Assembly (NCBI GenBank): GCA_032191485.1
Contig: JAVDOI010000009.1
Location: 22,896,343-22,960,342 of the forward strand
DNA: 64,000 nt
Direction of reading: 5' to 3'
Source: Leptoclinus maculatus
Taxonomy: Eukaryota > Chordata > Actinopteri > Perciformes > Stichaeidae
Within the stretch, counting starts at the first letter, position 1. The number at the start of each line of letters is the position of its first letter. Under the pieces are notes generated by a model. That model ran no database searches and was not told the DNA's origin. It worked only from the letters and a program-made list of their open reading frames with translations. Positions 36,837 to 49,175 of this stretch are shown here, one piece after another. A program made the translations under genes and the position numbers.

Positions 36837-39590
36837 GGATGCAACACAACTTTTGATACTGTAGATCTTACAAATTAAAAGATTTGTACGAGCAGCAGAA
36901 CCTCCTACCCGCGCGTTCAATACAAGGAGAAAACTGACTCTAAATGAAAGTTTAATTTACAAACTTACTTGTTTGAGTCAAGAATTGAAGCCAGTTTATT
37001 GGACTTCTATGAATCGACACCCACAGTTTGTCACAACCTCTTCTGTTTTACTTCATTCATGCAAAGTTAAGGTCTTACTTTCTGTGACTTAAACTTTGAT
37101 TTGACATTTAAGGAGCTGTGCTTGCCACTCCTGCCGTTCTATCCGACAGAAAATCTATAGACACTTCCAACTTTGAAGTCCTCCAGATAACGGATGATCA
37201 AAACAGGCGAGTTCTTGCTCATCAGCAAACCATCGAGTGCTCCGCTGCAGATGCTCATAAAATTTTGAGATTGTAAAAATGAGCTCTGAGAGAGCCAACC
37301 TTATGGTTGCTCTTTGCCTCGCGCTGGTGCAGACAAATGAGGAGGGAAGAAGACTCAGAGAGAGGCTGAGAGACAGCTCTCTGACAAACCTCATCAGAGC
37401 GACAACAGATCATCCTGCAGGGTAAAGCTAAAAGCTCTCCTGGGATAGTTAACGTCATGTTGAAAGTAAACTTTGCTTTGTTTTGAGTTTTCTTCACACA
37501 ATCAGTCTGCTGGTGACAGCGCGCTTTAGCTGGCAACCAGGTCACACTCAGTCAATCAATCAGTCAGTCTATGGAGGAATCAATGGACCAATCAGTTCAC
37601 GCCCCAAAAGCTCAGATGAATGGAAACAAACAACGGACAATGCTACTTCTATGGTCCAATACCACAGTTCCCTGGTCATCAAGTGATAAATTGAAGTCGC
37701 TCAGTGTGGGGCGAGATGCTCTGCTCCTCTGTACCTCTGTGCTAACTCTGATGATATATTTCATAAATCATGTCGTTTTTTTATTGAGCAGTGAGAGAGA
37801 GAGAGAGAGGAGCGCCATCGAAAAAAAACCTGGTCGCCAAGGGAGCACAGGCTGTGGAAAGAAGGCAATTTAGGTGACATTGAGGATGAAATGCATTTCA
37901 CTTCTCATTGTCCTCAATATGAAACGACCACAGCGGTAGATTCAAAGAAATTCCAAATTGCACCATGCACTTCACATCCGTTTGAATTCAGAATATACCT
38001 CAGTAATGCTGGATACAGCTCACATTGCAGCAAAATACAGATTCTGTTCACATACTTTAACTTAAAAATGTAAGTTTAAAAACAACAATTTACATCATAG
38101 TTTACGCTGTTTTGCCAACAATCATGTCAAAGGGCACTAACTATAATTAGATTCTGAATATAATTACCACAAATAAGCTAAGCATATAATGTTTCTTATT
38201 TCTGTAAAAATCACAAGCTGTATTTACATTCTCAGAGTGAAGTATTCATTATTATCATCATTATCAATAACAGGATGATAATTAGTCTTATCTTATGCGA
38301 ATTTTGCAGACAGAAGATGATCTTTCCTGCTGCACCACTGAACATAAACATTGATCATTTTAAGGCAAACACATTATTAATGCACTGGTCAATTTTTGAG
38401 ATTTGGGGCTATTTCGCTTCCATAACATGTCTTCTTTCAGACTAGTGGAAAGAAAACATCCAAAATACACGTTTAGGGGTTTATTTTACTACTTTGTGTA
38501 TTTGTGTCTGCGGATTTCTCCTAAATTCCCCAAAAGTTAGCATTAGATACTGTCTCATTTGCATGTTTACACCAACAATTTCAGAAAACTTGTGATACCA
38601 AAAAGAATTGTCTTAATGTAAGTAATCAACTGGGGAAGTTTCATGGTGATATCCTTTGGCTTTATTTTTTACACTGATTTCCTGCAGTGTCTTGCAAAAT
38701 GTATTGGATTTACAATACATATCTTTCCATTTTTTTTCTGAGTCAGAAATCTCCACTTCAGTAGTACTTACAGTACTGGCACCAAACGTTCCAGTTCAAA
38801 GTCTATATTCTGATGGGTTTTACTGGTGTGTTTGCTCATAAATCATTCATAACCTAATTTTTATTACACCTTATTCCTAAAAGCATGGCAAAAATGTATG
38901 TTGATAGTATTTTCTGATTTATGGAGTGATAAAAAAAGATTCCCTCAGTAAAAATCTTTAAGTCTAATACGTACACAAAATAAAACACGCATTTTGAACC
39001 TGGCTTCATCTAATGTTCAGATTTCTGTTAATATATTTAATAAGATAAAGCCTTATTTGCATATTTAAACACAACAGCATTTTAGAAACATGTTATCCTT
39101 CAGGTGTTTGAACGGATGTCCTCTGTGTTTTGTCAGTGAAATGAGCCTCTGACTTACAGACATTGGTCAAGCTTCTCCTTCTGACCCCACTGCCCTCCAT
39201 AAATACGTTTAGTTTGTATGTGCTTGAGTACAATTTTGAGATACTTGTTTTCAGAATCACCCATCCACCATAAACCTCCTCCTTTTGAAGACTTTGTCGC
39301 TCTTCACACAAAGTTTCCTGTCTTGGCTCTAGTTTATGTGGATTACATATTGATTACGTTGGTTGTGTACAAAAAGGTGAGAACCGCGCGACACATTTCA
39401 CTACATGTTCCAAGACCAGACTGGACGTCACCTGCTGTCTGTTTTGTGTCTCTCTGCCATGTAACTCTCCTTCCGGTTTCCCTCGGCCGCCCTCCCTCGC
39501 TCCCCGTCATAGGAACTCACACATATACACACCTCTGATTTCACGTCTCATCACCCCCGTGACCCACATAGACCAGGAACTAATTCACAC
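36837..39590. other. gene-less stretch
   Basis: No splice-bounded frame stands out. The frame at 39218-39538 crosses a GTGAG donor-like site at 39377, but its product is not recognised. AT-rich from 38080 to 39080. A short GA tract lies at 37791-37811. Confidence 0.5.
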
Positions 39591-40095
39591 GAGCCAGAGA
39601 GAGACGGGGAGAAAGAAATGGAAACAGAAAAGTGACGGGAGGCAGACCGAACGAGGAGGACGGGAGGCCGGCGCTAAATGAGAGCAAGCAGAAAGACAAA
39701 GTAGAAAAGACAAGCAAGATGTGTGGGGGGGAGGGGGGGAGGGAATTGGGTAGGGACGCAGGGTGAAAAAAAAATGGTAAGAGGGAGGAGGAAAGGAGCT
39801 GGATAATGTAGCCGGTAAGTGATAGACTGAGCAGCGGGAGACGTAGAGCGAGGTCAGATGGATAGATGGATAGAAGGAGAGGAGCGGAGGGGTGGAAGGG
39901 AGATTTGGGTCGGCGGAGTGCAGCTGCATCGGGAGAGAGCCGAGATGAGGAGGGTAAAAAGGGGGGGGGGGGGGAGAGAGAGACAGGAGGCAGGAAATCA
40001 GTTGAGCAGACAGAACGTGAAGATGTGTAGAGAGGATAAATGGAGGGGGGTGAAGATGAGAGAGAGGTAGAAAGAGAGGAGGAGATGGAGGAGGG
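39590..40095. repeat. polypurine tract, about 500 bp
   Basis: The + strand is heavily biased to A and G (GAGG, GAAAG and G8-G14 runs at 39725-39741 and 39961-39974). The complementary strand gives a 207-codon Ser/Pro/Leu frame, which is compositional. Such mirror-type purine runs may form triplex DNA. Confidence 0.7.
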
Positions 40096-41494
40096 GGGCT
40101 GCGGAGTAACCGTCATCAGTATTCCAGCCTTGTACTCCGTTTCCAGCCAAGACAAATGAGAGCCAACATCAGGGAGAAAGTGGATCAGCTGAAAACACAC
40201 CAACCTCTCCCTCTGTCACCCCGCTCCCCTTACTCCATTTCTCTCCCGATCTCAACCCACTCCTTTCCCAAAAGACAATGAGCTGCAGTAAGACAAACAC
40301 ACGTACAGCATAATGTCATGAATAAACTGTTTAGGTGTGTTACATTCACCCTTTTCTCAGGTTAATGCAGCAGCATGGGCGTCCTAAGGAATAAATATTG
40401 AGCAGAGTGATCCCAAACTGTAAGTAGTCCATGAGAACAATGCTGCAGTTTTCCACATTTCAACACACATTGCTTTCGCTGTTTGTATCCGCTGATCGTG
40501 CACATTTCTGGGGTTGAATAAAGGTGAACCTTTTAAGAGTCTGCCGGGAAATTGCAAGACAGGAAATCTTGAATTCGTCTGTCGTAGAAGCTTTATCGAA
40601 TGGAAGAGCTAATTTTCACAGAGACTGCTGCTGGAGGGACTGTACCTTTAGGCTACCCAGTCATATTCTGTATGTGCACCTAATTGACAGCAGCTGGAAT
40701 TTGACAGTGTTATTGATCCAGGATCCAAGGTAACATCGAAACAGTGCAATAAGGGGAGAAGACAACTATTACGCATGTGAAAACTAAACTACATAAACAT
40801 GTAGCAATGGAGTCAGTATTTGTAGGCACCTCCATAGTAGCTAGCCCTCTGGCTGCTTCCTGACTGACCAGGACAGCAGCAGCAACCTGTAAGTCATATG
40901 GTTTACCTGCTTTAACATGTGATCTCTATCTCTTAGTCACTCAGCAGAATGCAGATCTCCAACAGCTGTTTCTCTCTCAAGATGGAGGCGAAGATAACAA
41001 GCACAGGGATTCATTCATCTCGCATCATGCCTCACACGTAAGTGGATCGTAACATTTTGGGAATGGAGTTATTTTGCAGATGCTCCAGTTCAAAAATGAG
41101 ACCAAACTTTTCGATTTGATATCCGTTTTTTGAGCCACGAAGAAAGGCTTGGCCTGCAACAGAATAGACGATGCTTGTTTTTGGCCTTGAAGATGAAAGG
41201 GAATGCCTTTTTGCTACTAAACCAGTTGATCGCTCAAGAGTGAGGAATAAGCAGTCAATGACGGTAGTAAACGGACCAAAAGAGGTTTTGAGTATACAGT
41301 CACTAACGAGCACAGTGAATAGTAAACTTGTAAACAAACCCATCAGATCGCAAGTCAAAGGAAGCAATGTTGCTGTCTCGGTTCCTCCTTTGCCAAGAGG
41401 AAGAGGTCATCTACAGATTAAGCTTGTTTGAGACGCCGTAGCAGGAAGAAGTGGAGTTGAATTAGCTCTTAACTTGTTGTGTTTTTCTCTTTAG
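40096..41494. other. stretch with unrecognised open frames
   Basis: Frames at 40524-40733 (+) and 41171-41431 (+, 86 codons, ending PPLPRGRGHLQIKLV) are of mixed composition but not recognised. A GTAAGT donor at 41038 follows a short frame starting ATGGAGGCGAAG at 40982, itself preceded by a pyrimidine tract and AAG. These might be pieces of an unknown gene with the exon at 41495, but phases do not chain convincingly. Confidence 0.25.
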
Positions 41495-41666
41495 AATATG
41501 ATCGAACTGTACAGATTGTGTTTACGTTTTCTTATCCTGATAAGATTTCTAACTCCAGATCTCATGTTAATACCAGATGTAATTGTGCTCAAAATGGAGA
41601 GTACAAATTACTAAATTACACAAATGATTATCTTTTTGAAAAATTAAAATCTTCAAGACCGTCGCC
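41495..41666 (+). CDS. candidate 172-nt internal exon, unrecognised
   Basis: Acceptor GTTTTTCTCTTTAG (AG at 41493-41494) and donor GTAAGT (41667) enclose a frame open over 56 codons, starting in phase 1 and ending in phase 2. It opens YDRTVQIVFTFSYPDKISNS and includes TRCNCAQNGEYKLLNYTNDY. Composition is protein-like rather than repetitive, with an N-glycosylation-type NYT. No known domain is recognised. The frame alone has perhaps a one-in-five chance of being open given any splice pair, so confidence is modest. Confidence 0.3.
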
Positions 41667-41951
41667 GTAAGTGCCTAAATCCTTTCTTTTTTCTCTGGCA
41701 GCACACAATGTTGGTGCAAATGCAGTCTGAAGGCTGAAGGCTGAAGGCAGCAGTGCAGCGCGTTGCTAAATATACAGTATACTCCAACACATGCATTTCA
41801 GCAGCTTTGCTGATTGAAGGGTGTTAGAGAAAAACAAACTATGATCTTGATGACACTATATTATCAACATGAGCCAGTCACATGCTCCGGCCCCGCCACG
41901 GCCTTCAATAAGCTTTGAGTTATCCCTTCAGTGTAATCTCCTCCCTCCTCT

Positions 41952-41958
<7 letters not shown>

Positions 41959-42023
<65 letters not shown>
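41959..42023. repeat. (TC)n microsatellite
   Basis: About 32 TC units, followed after a 37-bp gap by another TC-rich patch at 42061-42094. Confidence 0.97.
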
Positions 42024-42027
<4 letters not shown>

Positions 42028-42209
42028 AACACATCCAGCAGCACACAGTAATGATTCCACCCACTCTCTCTCTCTCTCTCACTCTCTCTCTCACTACCTG
42101 CCCCCCACTGGGTTTTTCTGCTCTGATTACTGTTTGTTCATACAAAAACAAAACCCACTGTTGGAAGGATGTACAATTCTGGCTGAAAATGAGAAGACAC
42201 AGATTTGTC

Positions 42210-42827
42210 ATATCTCTCTCTCTGTCTCTCTCTGTCTCTCTGTCTCTCTGTCTCTCTGTCTCTCTCTCTCCGTGTCTCTCTGTCTCTCTGTGTCTCTCTC
42301 TCCGTGTCTCTCTGTCTCTCTGTGTCTCTCTCTCCGTGTCTCTCTGTCTCTCTGTGTCTCTCTCTCCGTCTCTCTCTGTCTCTCTGTGTCTCTCTATCTC
42401 CGTGTCTCTCTCTCTATCTCTGTCTCTCTCTCTCCGTGTCTCTCTGTCTCTCTGTGTCTCTCTCTCCGTGTCTCTCTGTCTCTCTGTGTCTCTCTCTCCG
42501 TCTCTCTCTGTCTCTCTGTGTCTCTCTCTCCGTGTCTCTCTCTCTATCTCTGTGTCTCTCTCTATCTCCGTGTCTCTCTCTCTCTCTCTATGTCTCTCTC
42601 TATCTCTGTGTCTCTCTCTCTCCGTGTCTCTCTATCTCTGTGTCTCTCTATCTCTGTGTCTCTCTCTCTCCGTGTCTCTCTATCTCTGTGTCTCTCTCTA
42701 TCTCTGTGTCTCTCTATCTCTGTGTCTCTCTCTCCGTGTCTCTCTCTCTCTCTCTATGTCTCTCTCTATCTCTGTGTCTCTCTATCTCTGTGTCTCTCTC
42801 TCCGTGTCTCTCTCTCTCTATCTCTCT

Positions 42828-42828
<1 letters not shown>
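42210..42828. repeat. CT-rich array with a ~32-bp higher-order unit
   Basis: TCTCTC blocks broken by regular TCTG, TGTG, TCCG and TATC variants. Between about 42262 and 42390 the 32-bp unit made of TCTCTCTCTCCGTG, TCTCTCTG and TCTCTCTGTG repeats in register several times and recurs at 42425-42535; later units with TATCTCTGTG form a second subtype. All three + frames stay open for 230-294 codons as Ser/Leu/Val/Cys, a composition artefact. Confidence 0.9.

Positions 42829-42831
<3 letters not shown>

Positions 42832-42892
<61 letters not shown>
42832..42892. repeat. (CA)n microsatellite
   Basis: About 30 CA units directly joined to the CT array by TCGCG. Confidence 0.97.
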
Positions 42893-42894
<2 letters not shown>

Positions 42895-44518
42895 TGATGC
42901 AAGAGAATCAAATGGCAATCAGAACATCTCTATGAATCACGTTGTGTTGTTTGACTGTTGTTTCCTCCAGTTGGAGAAAGAGGCAACCAAATCACAACTT
43001 TGTAGGCAGGAATAAGAAAGTCGATGTCAAGTTGCTGCGTGGCTTGATAGCTACCCAATTATCTAGAGCCACAAAAATAGTGACAGAGAAATGGCCACAA
43101 AAATCCATACGTGAGTGCCTAAGATCAACGATAAAATGTCTTCAATTGTCATGAAACACTCACAGCTTCCGTGCCGACAGAAAAAGGTGCCGGTTATGAT
43201 GGTAACGTCACTCACCACTGATTGGTTTAGGGCAAAACAAAACAAAGCAATCAACTACCATGAAAACAATGTCCAGCAAAATGAATAAAGTCAAACAAAA
43301 AGGCGATTAATTTTGATTATCAGGCTACCACACCGTCCTGTTGCTGTAAATGCTCACAAACACACTGAATACGTTGTAATCCGCAGCAGGAAATAGTCCC
43401 CAACTAATGCACTATTCAATGAAGTTTGAGAACAGCTGTTTTAGGGAAATGACTAAGCCTTCAGTAGGAAGAAGATTTGGGATGAGTGCTGATATCCACA
43501 CCCCTCTCAGGATGAATTGTAAAAACCTGGTTGGTTATTAACTTTTCAGTTCTCGCCCGATCATTAATTCAACATTTGAGTTTGTCCAAAAACTTTGGCT
43601 TATGACCGAATACCTGCAAATCTAATCACATTCCTATCAGCCTCAGCCGTACTTTGTGTTGTGATACAATGCTAACATGCTAAACTGATGCGAGGACATC
43701 AGCATGTCAGTGTAAACATGTTAGCATGCAGATGTTAGCATTAAGCTTTAACTGCGGCCTCACAAGACTGTCTCCTTCGTCACTTTCTCTCCCTCTCTCT
43801 CTAGTTTCTGGTTCCATTTTAGAGACTGACACAATCTTAAATTCAGAAAATAACATTTTTAATTAAGCAATATGCCTTCAGGAAATTGGCATGTATTACT
43901 TGGAATCAGCCTCTAAGCATTTATTTAAGACTCTATATTTAGACATTAATTAAAGCATTGCAGCAGTGTACTGATGAGAACAACAACTCCACGGCTATTA
44001 CGGCCCTCTGCATTGTCCTCATTGCCTCTTTCTGTCTGAAATAAACTGCACACACAAACACATTTACACACAAGTTCGGCCTGGGTAATAACGGGAACGA
44101 GATAGAGGCAGCCAATTGTCTCTACTGTATCTTATTTGTACCAGGGAAAAGATGAGCAATCGAACAGAGATTAAATGAAGGGAAAAGAGGAAAGGGGCGA
44201 TGCAGCAGCCACAAAAAACAACAACAAAAAAAAGTGTTGTTAAGTTGAATTTAAAGTGCTCTGAAGAGGATAAGCAAGTAGGCCAGTCAAGAGAGGAGGA
44301 GAAACAGGAGGAGAAGAGGAGAGAATGGGTGGAGAGGAGAGAAACAGGATGGGGAATTGATAAATAGATCATTGTATGCAAGGAGCTGCTCTGCCTCTTC
44401 TCTCCATCTTCCACACGTCTCCAACTACCCCCGCCACCCCCCCCTGACACCAGATAAACAGAATTCATAACTCATCTGTTTACTGTAAATGAGACTAAAT
44501 ACGGCCGGAACACAGAGG

Positions 44519-44520
<2 letters not shown>
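42893..44520. other. gene-less stretch
   Basis: A cluster of GCTAACATGCTAA / CATGTTAGCATGC words at 43670-43745 is a typical degenerate fish repeat with internal palindromes. A purine-rich segment runs from 44270 to 44355. No gene is supported. Confidence 0.5.

Positions 44521-44521
<1 letters not shown>

Positions 44522-44584
<63 letters not shown>
44522..44584. repeat. (CA)n microsatellite with one AT interruption
   Basis: About 31 units, interrupted once at 44551 by ATA. Confidence 0.95.
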
Positions 44585-44587
<3 letters not shown>

Positions 44588-44738
44588 CACAAACACAACC
44601 AACAGTTGTACGTCTTTTTCTGTTCCACCCCTTGTGTTTCTTGTCTTCTCGTTTTCCTCTGCAAATGAGCTTCTGTGTGTGTTTGATCAAGGTTTTGATA
44701 GGACTAGTGGCTGAACTTCTAACAGCACAACACACACC

Positions 44739-44741
<3 letters not shown>

Positions 44742-44774
<33 letters not shown>
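44742..44774. repeat. (CA)n microsatellite
   Basis: About 16 CA units, 160 bp from the preceding CA tract. Confidence 0.95.
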
Positions 44775-44777
<3 letters not shown>

Positions 44778-45954
44778 CCGGAGGCTCCTTTGACATACTG
44801 CATCTCTAATAGAGGAAGCCGGCTGGCGTAGAATATAATGTGAAAGGAACGATTAGACAGACAGACACACTGACTTAATAGACACAAACATAATAGAAAC
44901 ACTGCATGGCTGTAATGACTTGTAAGCACTGGTGGAAACATGACAGAGAACAGAGAGATGAGAGGATGGAGAAGGCAGAAAGGTACTTTGGGGGATTTTT
45001 CCCTTCATCTCGACTTGCAGAAACACCTCAAAAACCTGTTCACAGACGTCCTTTCCTCTGTGTGAAATCATCACTGGCCAGCTGTTGGTCTGTAAGTTAC
45101 ACTCATGCTGTTGTGGGTGCTGCATGATTCATGGGGAACGATCACATTTTGATGGATAAGCTAAGGAGTGGGTTTAATAAAGCAGGGATGCCTTGCTTTT
45201 TTTTGTAGATGTGTAAAATCTATAAACCTTAAAAGCAGCGACAGCAAAAAAAGAAGAAAAGTCAAGTATCCGATATAAATCTGATATTCCAGCATCTCAG
45301 TCCCTCTTTGCTTTTTGTTCTCACAGAGCCACTCTTAGGGGCTGTACAAAAATGATTAAGGGTGGAGGAGAGGTTGAAAAAGAGGAAGAGTAATGTATTT
45401 TTAATTTTTGCATTTTGTAGTCTGACTTCTTTTGGGAAAGCAGGGGAGGGTCTTTTAATTTGTACTCATACTAAATTTATAACTGAAGCTTCCCTTGCAA
45501 GATGCAAAACAAAAATAAGACAACAATCCTGGCACTGTTTCAGGGCTACATTTGTCCAATCAAAGTCAACTAATGTCAACTAACTATGTCAGTAATGAGA
45601 AACGCAGAATATGGATATTCATAAATTACTGATATTAGACAATGAATGTTATCTCTCCTCCAAATTAAACAACAAAATATTTGCACACACAAAAGGGTTT
45701 TCAGACCTGATGCTTATCAGCAGGATTCAAAACCGTTTAAAATCCTTGTTGAAACGTGAACGATGTGACCAGCAGTGTCCTCGAGATTGGTCTTGGTCTC
45801 AAGATCCCCTTTTCTCCATCTGGTCTCAATCTCGTCTCGGAATCGATCGCATCTTTACTCTGCCTCGTCTCATTCTCAGATAAAGAGGACTCTGGATTTT
45901 ATTTCAAGTCCAGTCAAGACCTATTGACCTACATAGATATATTTATGTATACAT

Positions 45955-46020
45955 ACAGACAGACAGACAGATAGATAGATAGATAGATAGATACTTTATT
46001 CATTCCCAGGGGGAAATTTG

Positions 46021-46058
<38 letters not shown>

Positions 46059-46112
46059 TATATACATACATACATATATACACATACATATATACAGTAT
46101 ATATATATATAG
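45955..46112 (-). mobile_element. LINE 3' tail remnant joined to (CAGA)n(GATA)n and a TA-rich array
   Basis: CAGA units (45955-45969) and GATA units (to 45993) lead into ACTTTATTCATTCCCAGGGG and GAAATTT (to 46018). Reversed, this is the AAATTTCCCC...GGGA..AATAAAGT-(ATCT)n terminus common to fish Rex1/L2-like LINEs. Only about 30 bp of element remains before the (TA)n/(ATAC)n array at 46021-46112, so the copy is almost fully 5'-truncated. A TGGTCTTG-rich dispersed repeat flanks it on both sides (45780-45930 and 46280-46345), as if the tail had inserted into it. Confidence 0.55.
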
Positions 46113-49100
46113 TATATTATTTGGCAATAAAAGAGAGAGAATCTTGATTTGTTTTTTATGTGTTTTTATGGTAATGTTGATCTTTCAGATACATTTTAGG
46201 CGTGCATATGGTTTGCATGTTCCATATTTTATCTGAAGCATGTCATACAGTGTGTGTCTTGCACTGGTCTGGTTTAGTATGGACTCTGGTCTCTACCTGG
46301 TGGTCTTGGTCTCAATTAACTTAAGCCAGGTGGTCTTGACTAGAACACACATAGTATGACACTATGATTGAGGTTTGGTTAGGTTTAGGTACAAAATCTA
46401 ATACAAAAACAATTTTCGTACAGTCCCTTAGAAAGGATTTAGACGCTCCCTGTTCTACCCTCAGGCCTGCAGTTTCAGCAAAAACACGTTTGCACTCTCT
46501 CTCTGTATTACTCCTGAAATCCTCATTTTCCAAATACAAGGCATTTAAACACCACCTGTTCTCCTCCATGTCCCTCAGCAGTTTATTTGCAGCTGCAACG
46601 CACTTTGTTACAGTCAGGGCTCCAGTACTGCAGTAAATGAGTTTCTGTAAGTGTGTAGGGAACAAAAAACGAATGAATATGAACTATAGCATATAGAAAC
46701 TGAATCATCTTTTTCACCTGAATAGAAAAGAAGGCTAAACACATATGCGATCGAACAAGGACATGGAATCCATTCAGCTTCCTTTTTTCACTTCATCATT
46801 GCCATTTACATCGACTTCTGCTCAGAAAGACATCATTGGTACACATAATAAGCACTATGGGCACATAGCTGATTTGTTTACTTGCAGATCAAAAGACGTC
46901 TGGATGTGTACGTGCAAAATATGACTTTTTCAGTTTCAAATTATCATTGTCTACTTTTGACTAAAATAATTTAAAAAAAAATCATTTAAACACTTACATT
47001 GAGAGTCATTGGGGTTTAAAGTCACTTAAAGGGGACGAGCTCAGAGAGGCAAACCACCACCAACCTTCCATTTTTGCCATTTAATAGCCAAACCAACACA
47101 AGAACTGAGCTACAGCTGCTCCATTGTTACATTTAATACATGCACCTGCAATGTCAAGCCTTTGATTGTTGCTCCATTCAGTGTTTTGCTGGAGCTGCAT
47201 TAACACCTGTATGCAAGGTGAAACGTGACTGTTCCCTGTGCATATTCAGTCGAGTAAAGCTTTTGTTTTTTTTTGTTTTTTTCACACTTTTAGCTGATTA
47301 TCTGAGGAGATGAACACTTGAATATGGAAGCTGTGGTTGTCTTTGTTTTAGTTTTCAGTAGATTTCACGAAATGTTTTCACATAATTACAATTTTTATGA
47401 TTAAGAAACCCAGACCATGAGTGATATTAACATTTACAAAAAACGTAATATCTATAATCTATGTGAAAAGCAATTCAATATTTTTGAAGGCAGCAATAGT
47501 ATCGTTATATTATGGTATTTATTTCAGTCAAATATCTAAATATTTCTTCCACACTCCAAACCACCATTGAACAGTTTTATCGTACATCTACACACATGTC
47601 ATTACATCAAAATACTTCATTAAAGTTAAATAAAGGTTAGTATTAAGTGTCTTACTTCGTATTCTGAACACTAGTCACAACATTGAACAAGAGTTCAAAT
47701 GATAAAATGATAAAGTCGTCCCAACTGAGAGGCATTCACGATGTGCTAAGCTGTTTTGTTATTCAGCTGCTTATCCAAAGGCCAATTTGAATTTAAGACT
47801 CCACCTGTTACTCTTTGATCACTTCAGTCTGAACTTATAAACATGGAACACGGCTCTTTGCTTATCCAGAAGCGACAGCTCGGGCTTCATTCCCCAAAGT
47901 GTTCATAGACTTGCGCTTGGTTCCTCATGCTGATCTCTGCTCACGTCTCTCGCGGATCTGTCGACTTGCATTATCTTACTAATGTTTCAGAGTTTGTTTC
48001 CTCACATAAAAACAGCAGGGATTAATTCACTATGCACTGCTCTGGATGTGCAAGAAGCTAAGAAACAAAACAAAAAAAAAAACCCCAATCCCAATCAATA
48101 TGGGATCTCTGATATTAATGCCATTGAGTTGCATTTCTGTCTGCTGCACTATGATTCTGAAATGTAGCCTGGTTGTTGAAGGAGCACTGAGCAAGATTTT
48201 ATTGTCGCATAAAATCACCGTAATATATCTGCAGGGGTTTCAATCAATACCAATGACTTAACGATTACTTTGCATGCTGAGATGCTGAGATGAGACTTCT
48301 GGCTTCCAAAATACACTTTTGTCACAGTTTCAAACAGCCGCACATCCTGAGAAAACTTTTTTAAAGATGGAGAATAGTGGTTGTTAAATGAGTCACAAGC
48401 GTTACATCACAGTTCACTCTTAAGCCATAAAAACCAAAGAGCCTATTTTATTTCACACAGACCTGTGCATGCTGCTGTACTTGGCTAGCAGCTGGTCATC
48501 GTTGATAACGGTCATCAATTACATTACGCTCTTTTAAATGTCTTGTGAGGGAAAGAAGAGGCGAGCAAGACATCTGAGCAGAGATATGTGCTACATAATA
48601 ATAAATATAACTCAGCTGGAAACATTTGTGAATGAGCTTCTGTCGTAAAACACACGAAAACAGATACCTGCTCTGGTTGACAGTGCTAATAAAGTCCATT
48701 CAAAGGGAACGGAGTAGGAACGGAGTAACTAACACCATGTTTGTATTTTAAAATCAAGCTAAAGCCCAACACACATTTTGACTTGTCACAGTAGGAAACA
48801 CAAAAGGTGTAAATAATATATGTCCATGAATCCAGAACAGTTTCAGGGTCCTGGCTTTGTCACTGTCGCACGTTTGTGGTTTACCGGGACACAAAAATTA
48901 GATTATCACTAAGATCAAAACTGGTGCAAGAAGGGTCTTCATAGTTTGAACCGTATGGCCACTGACCAAGCTGCGCTGTGTTGGGATTGACAACGCATTG
49001 TAATAAAGGCAATCATGTTTGATACAATACGATACAGTCAAGGGTCCCCACTCCTGGTTTTTCTTAAAGGTTTTGGTACAAAATGCGAATTATAGACTCA

Positions 49101-49120
49101 CTTAATTAAGCAATTAAATA
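46113..49120. other. gene-less stretch
   Basis: No recognised gene. A pair of opposing frames at 46321-46665 share the same bases and neither is recognised. An A-rich run lies at 48070-48082. Nothing else is supported. Confidence 0.5.
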
Positions 49121-49175
49121 AAGCAAATTTAGAGGCTCGATTGCATGTAAGTCAATGGAAAGATTCCTGTGGATG
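49121..49175 (+). repeat. short dispersed repeat, related to 60361-60410
   Basis: AAGCAAATTTAGAGGC, GCAT-then-GTCAA-GGAAAGAT occur in the same order in both places at about 75% identity. Probably pieces of one old MITE. Confidence 0.5.

Noticed and set aside
39580..40203. 207-codon - strand frame rich in Ser, Pro and Leu
   Set aside because: It is the complement of a polypurine tract with G runs; there are no domains, and an overlapping second frame is open too.
42051..43015. Three overlapping + strand open frames of 230-294 codons, the longest in the window
   Set aside because: All are Ser/Leu/Val/Cys translations of the CT array followed by His/Thr from the CA tract; all three frames are open at once, which marks composition, not coding.
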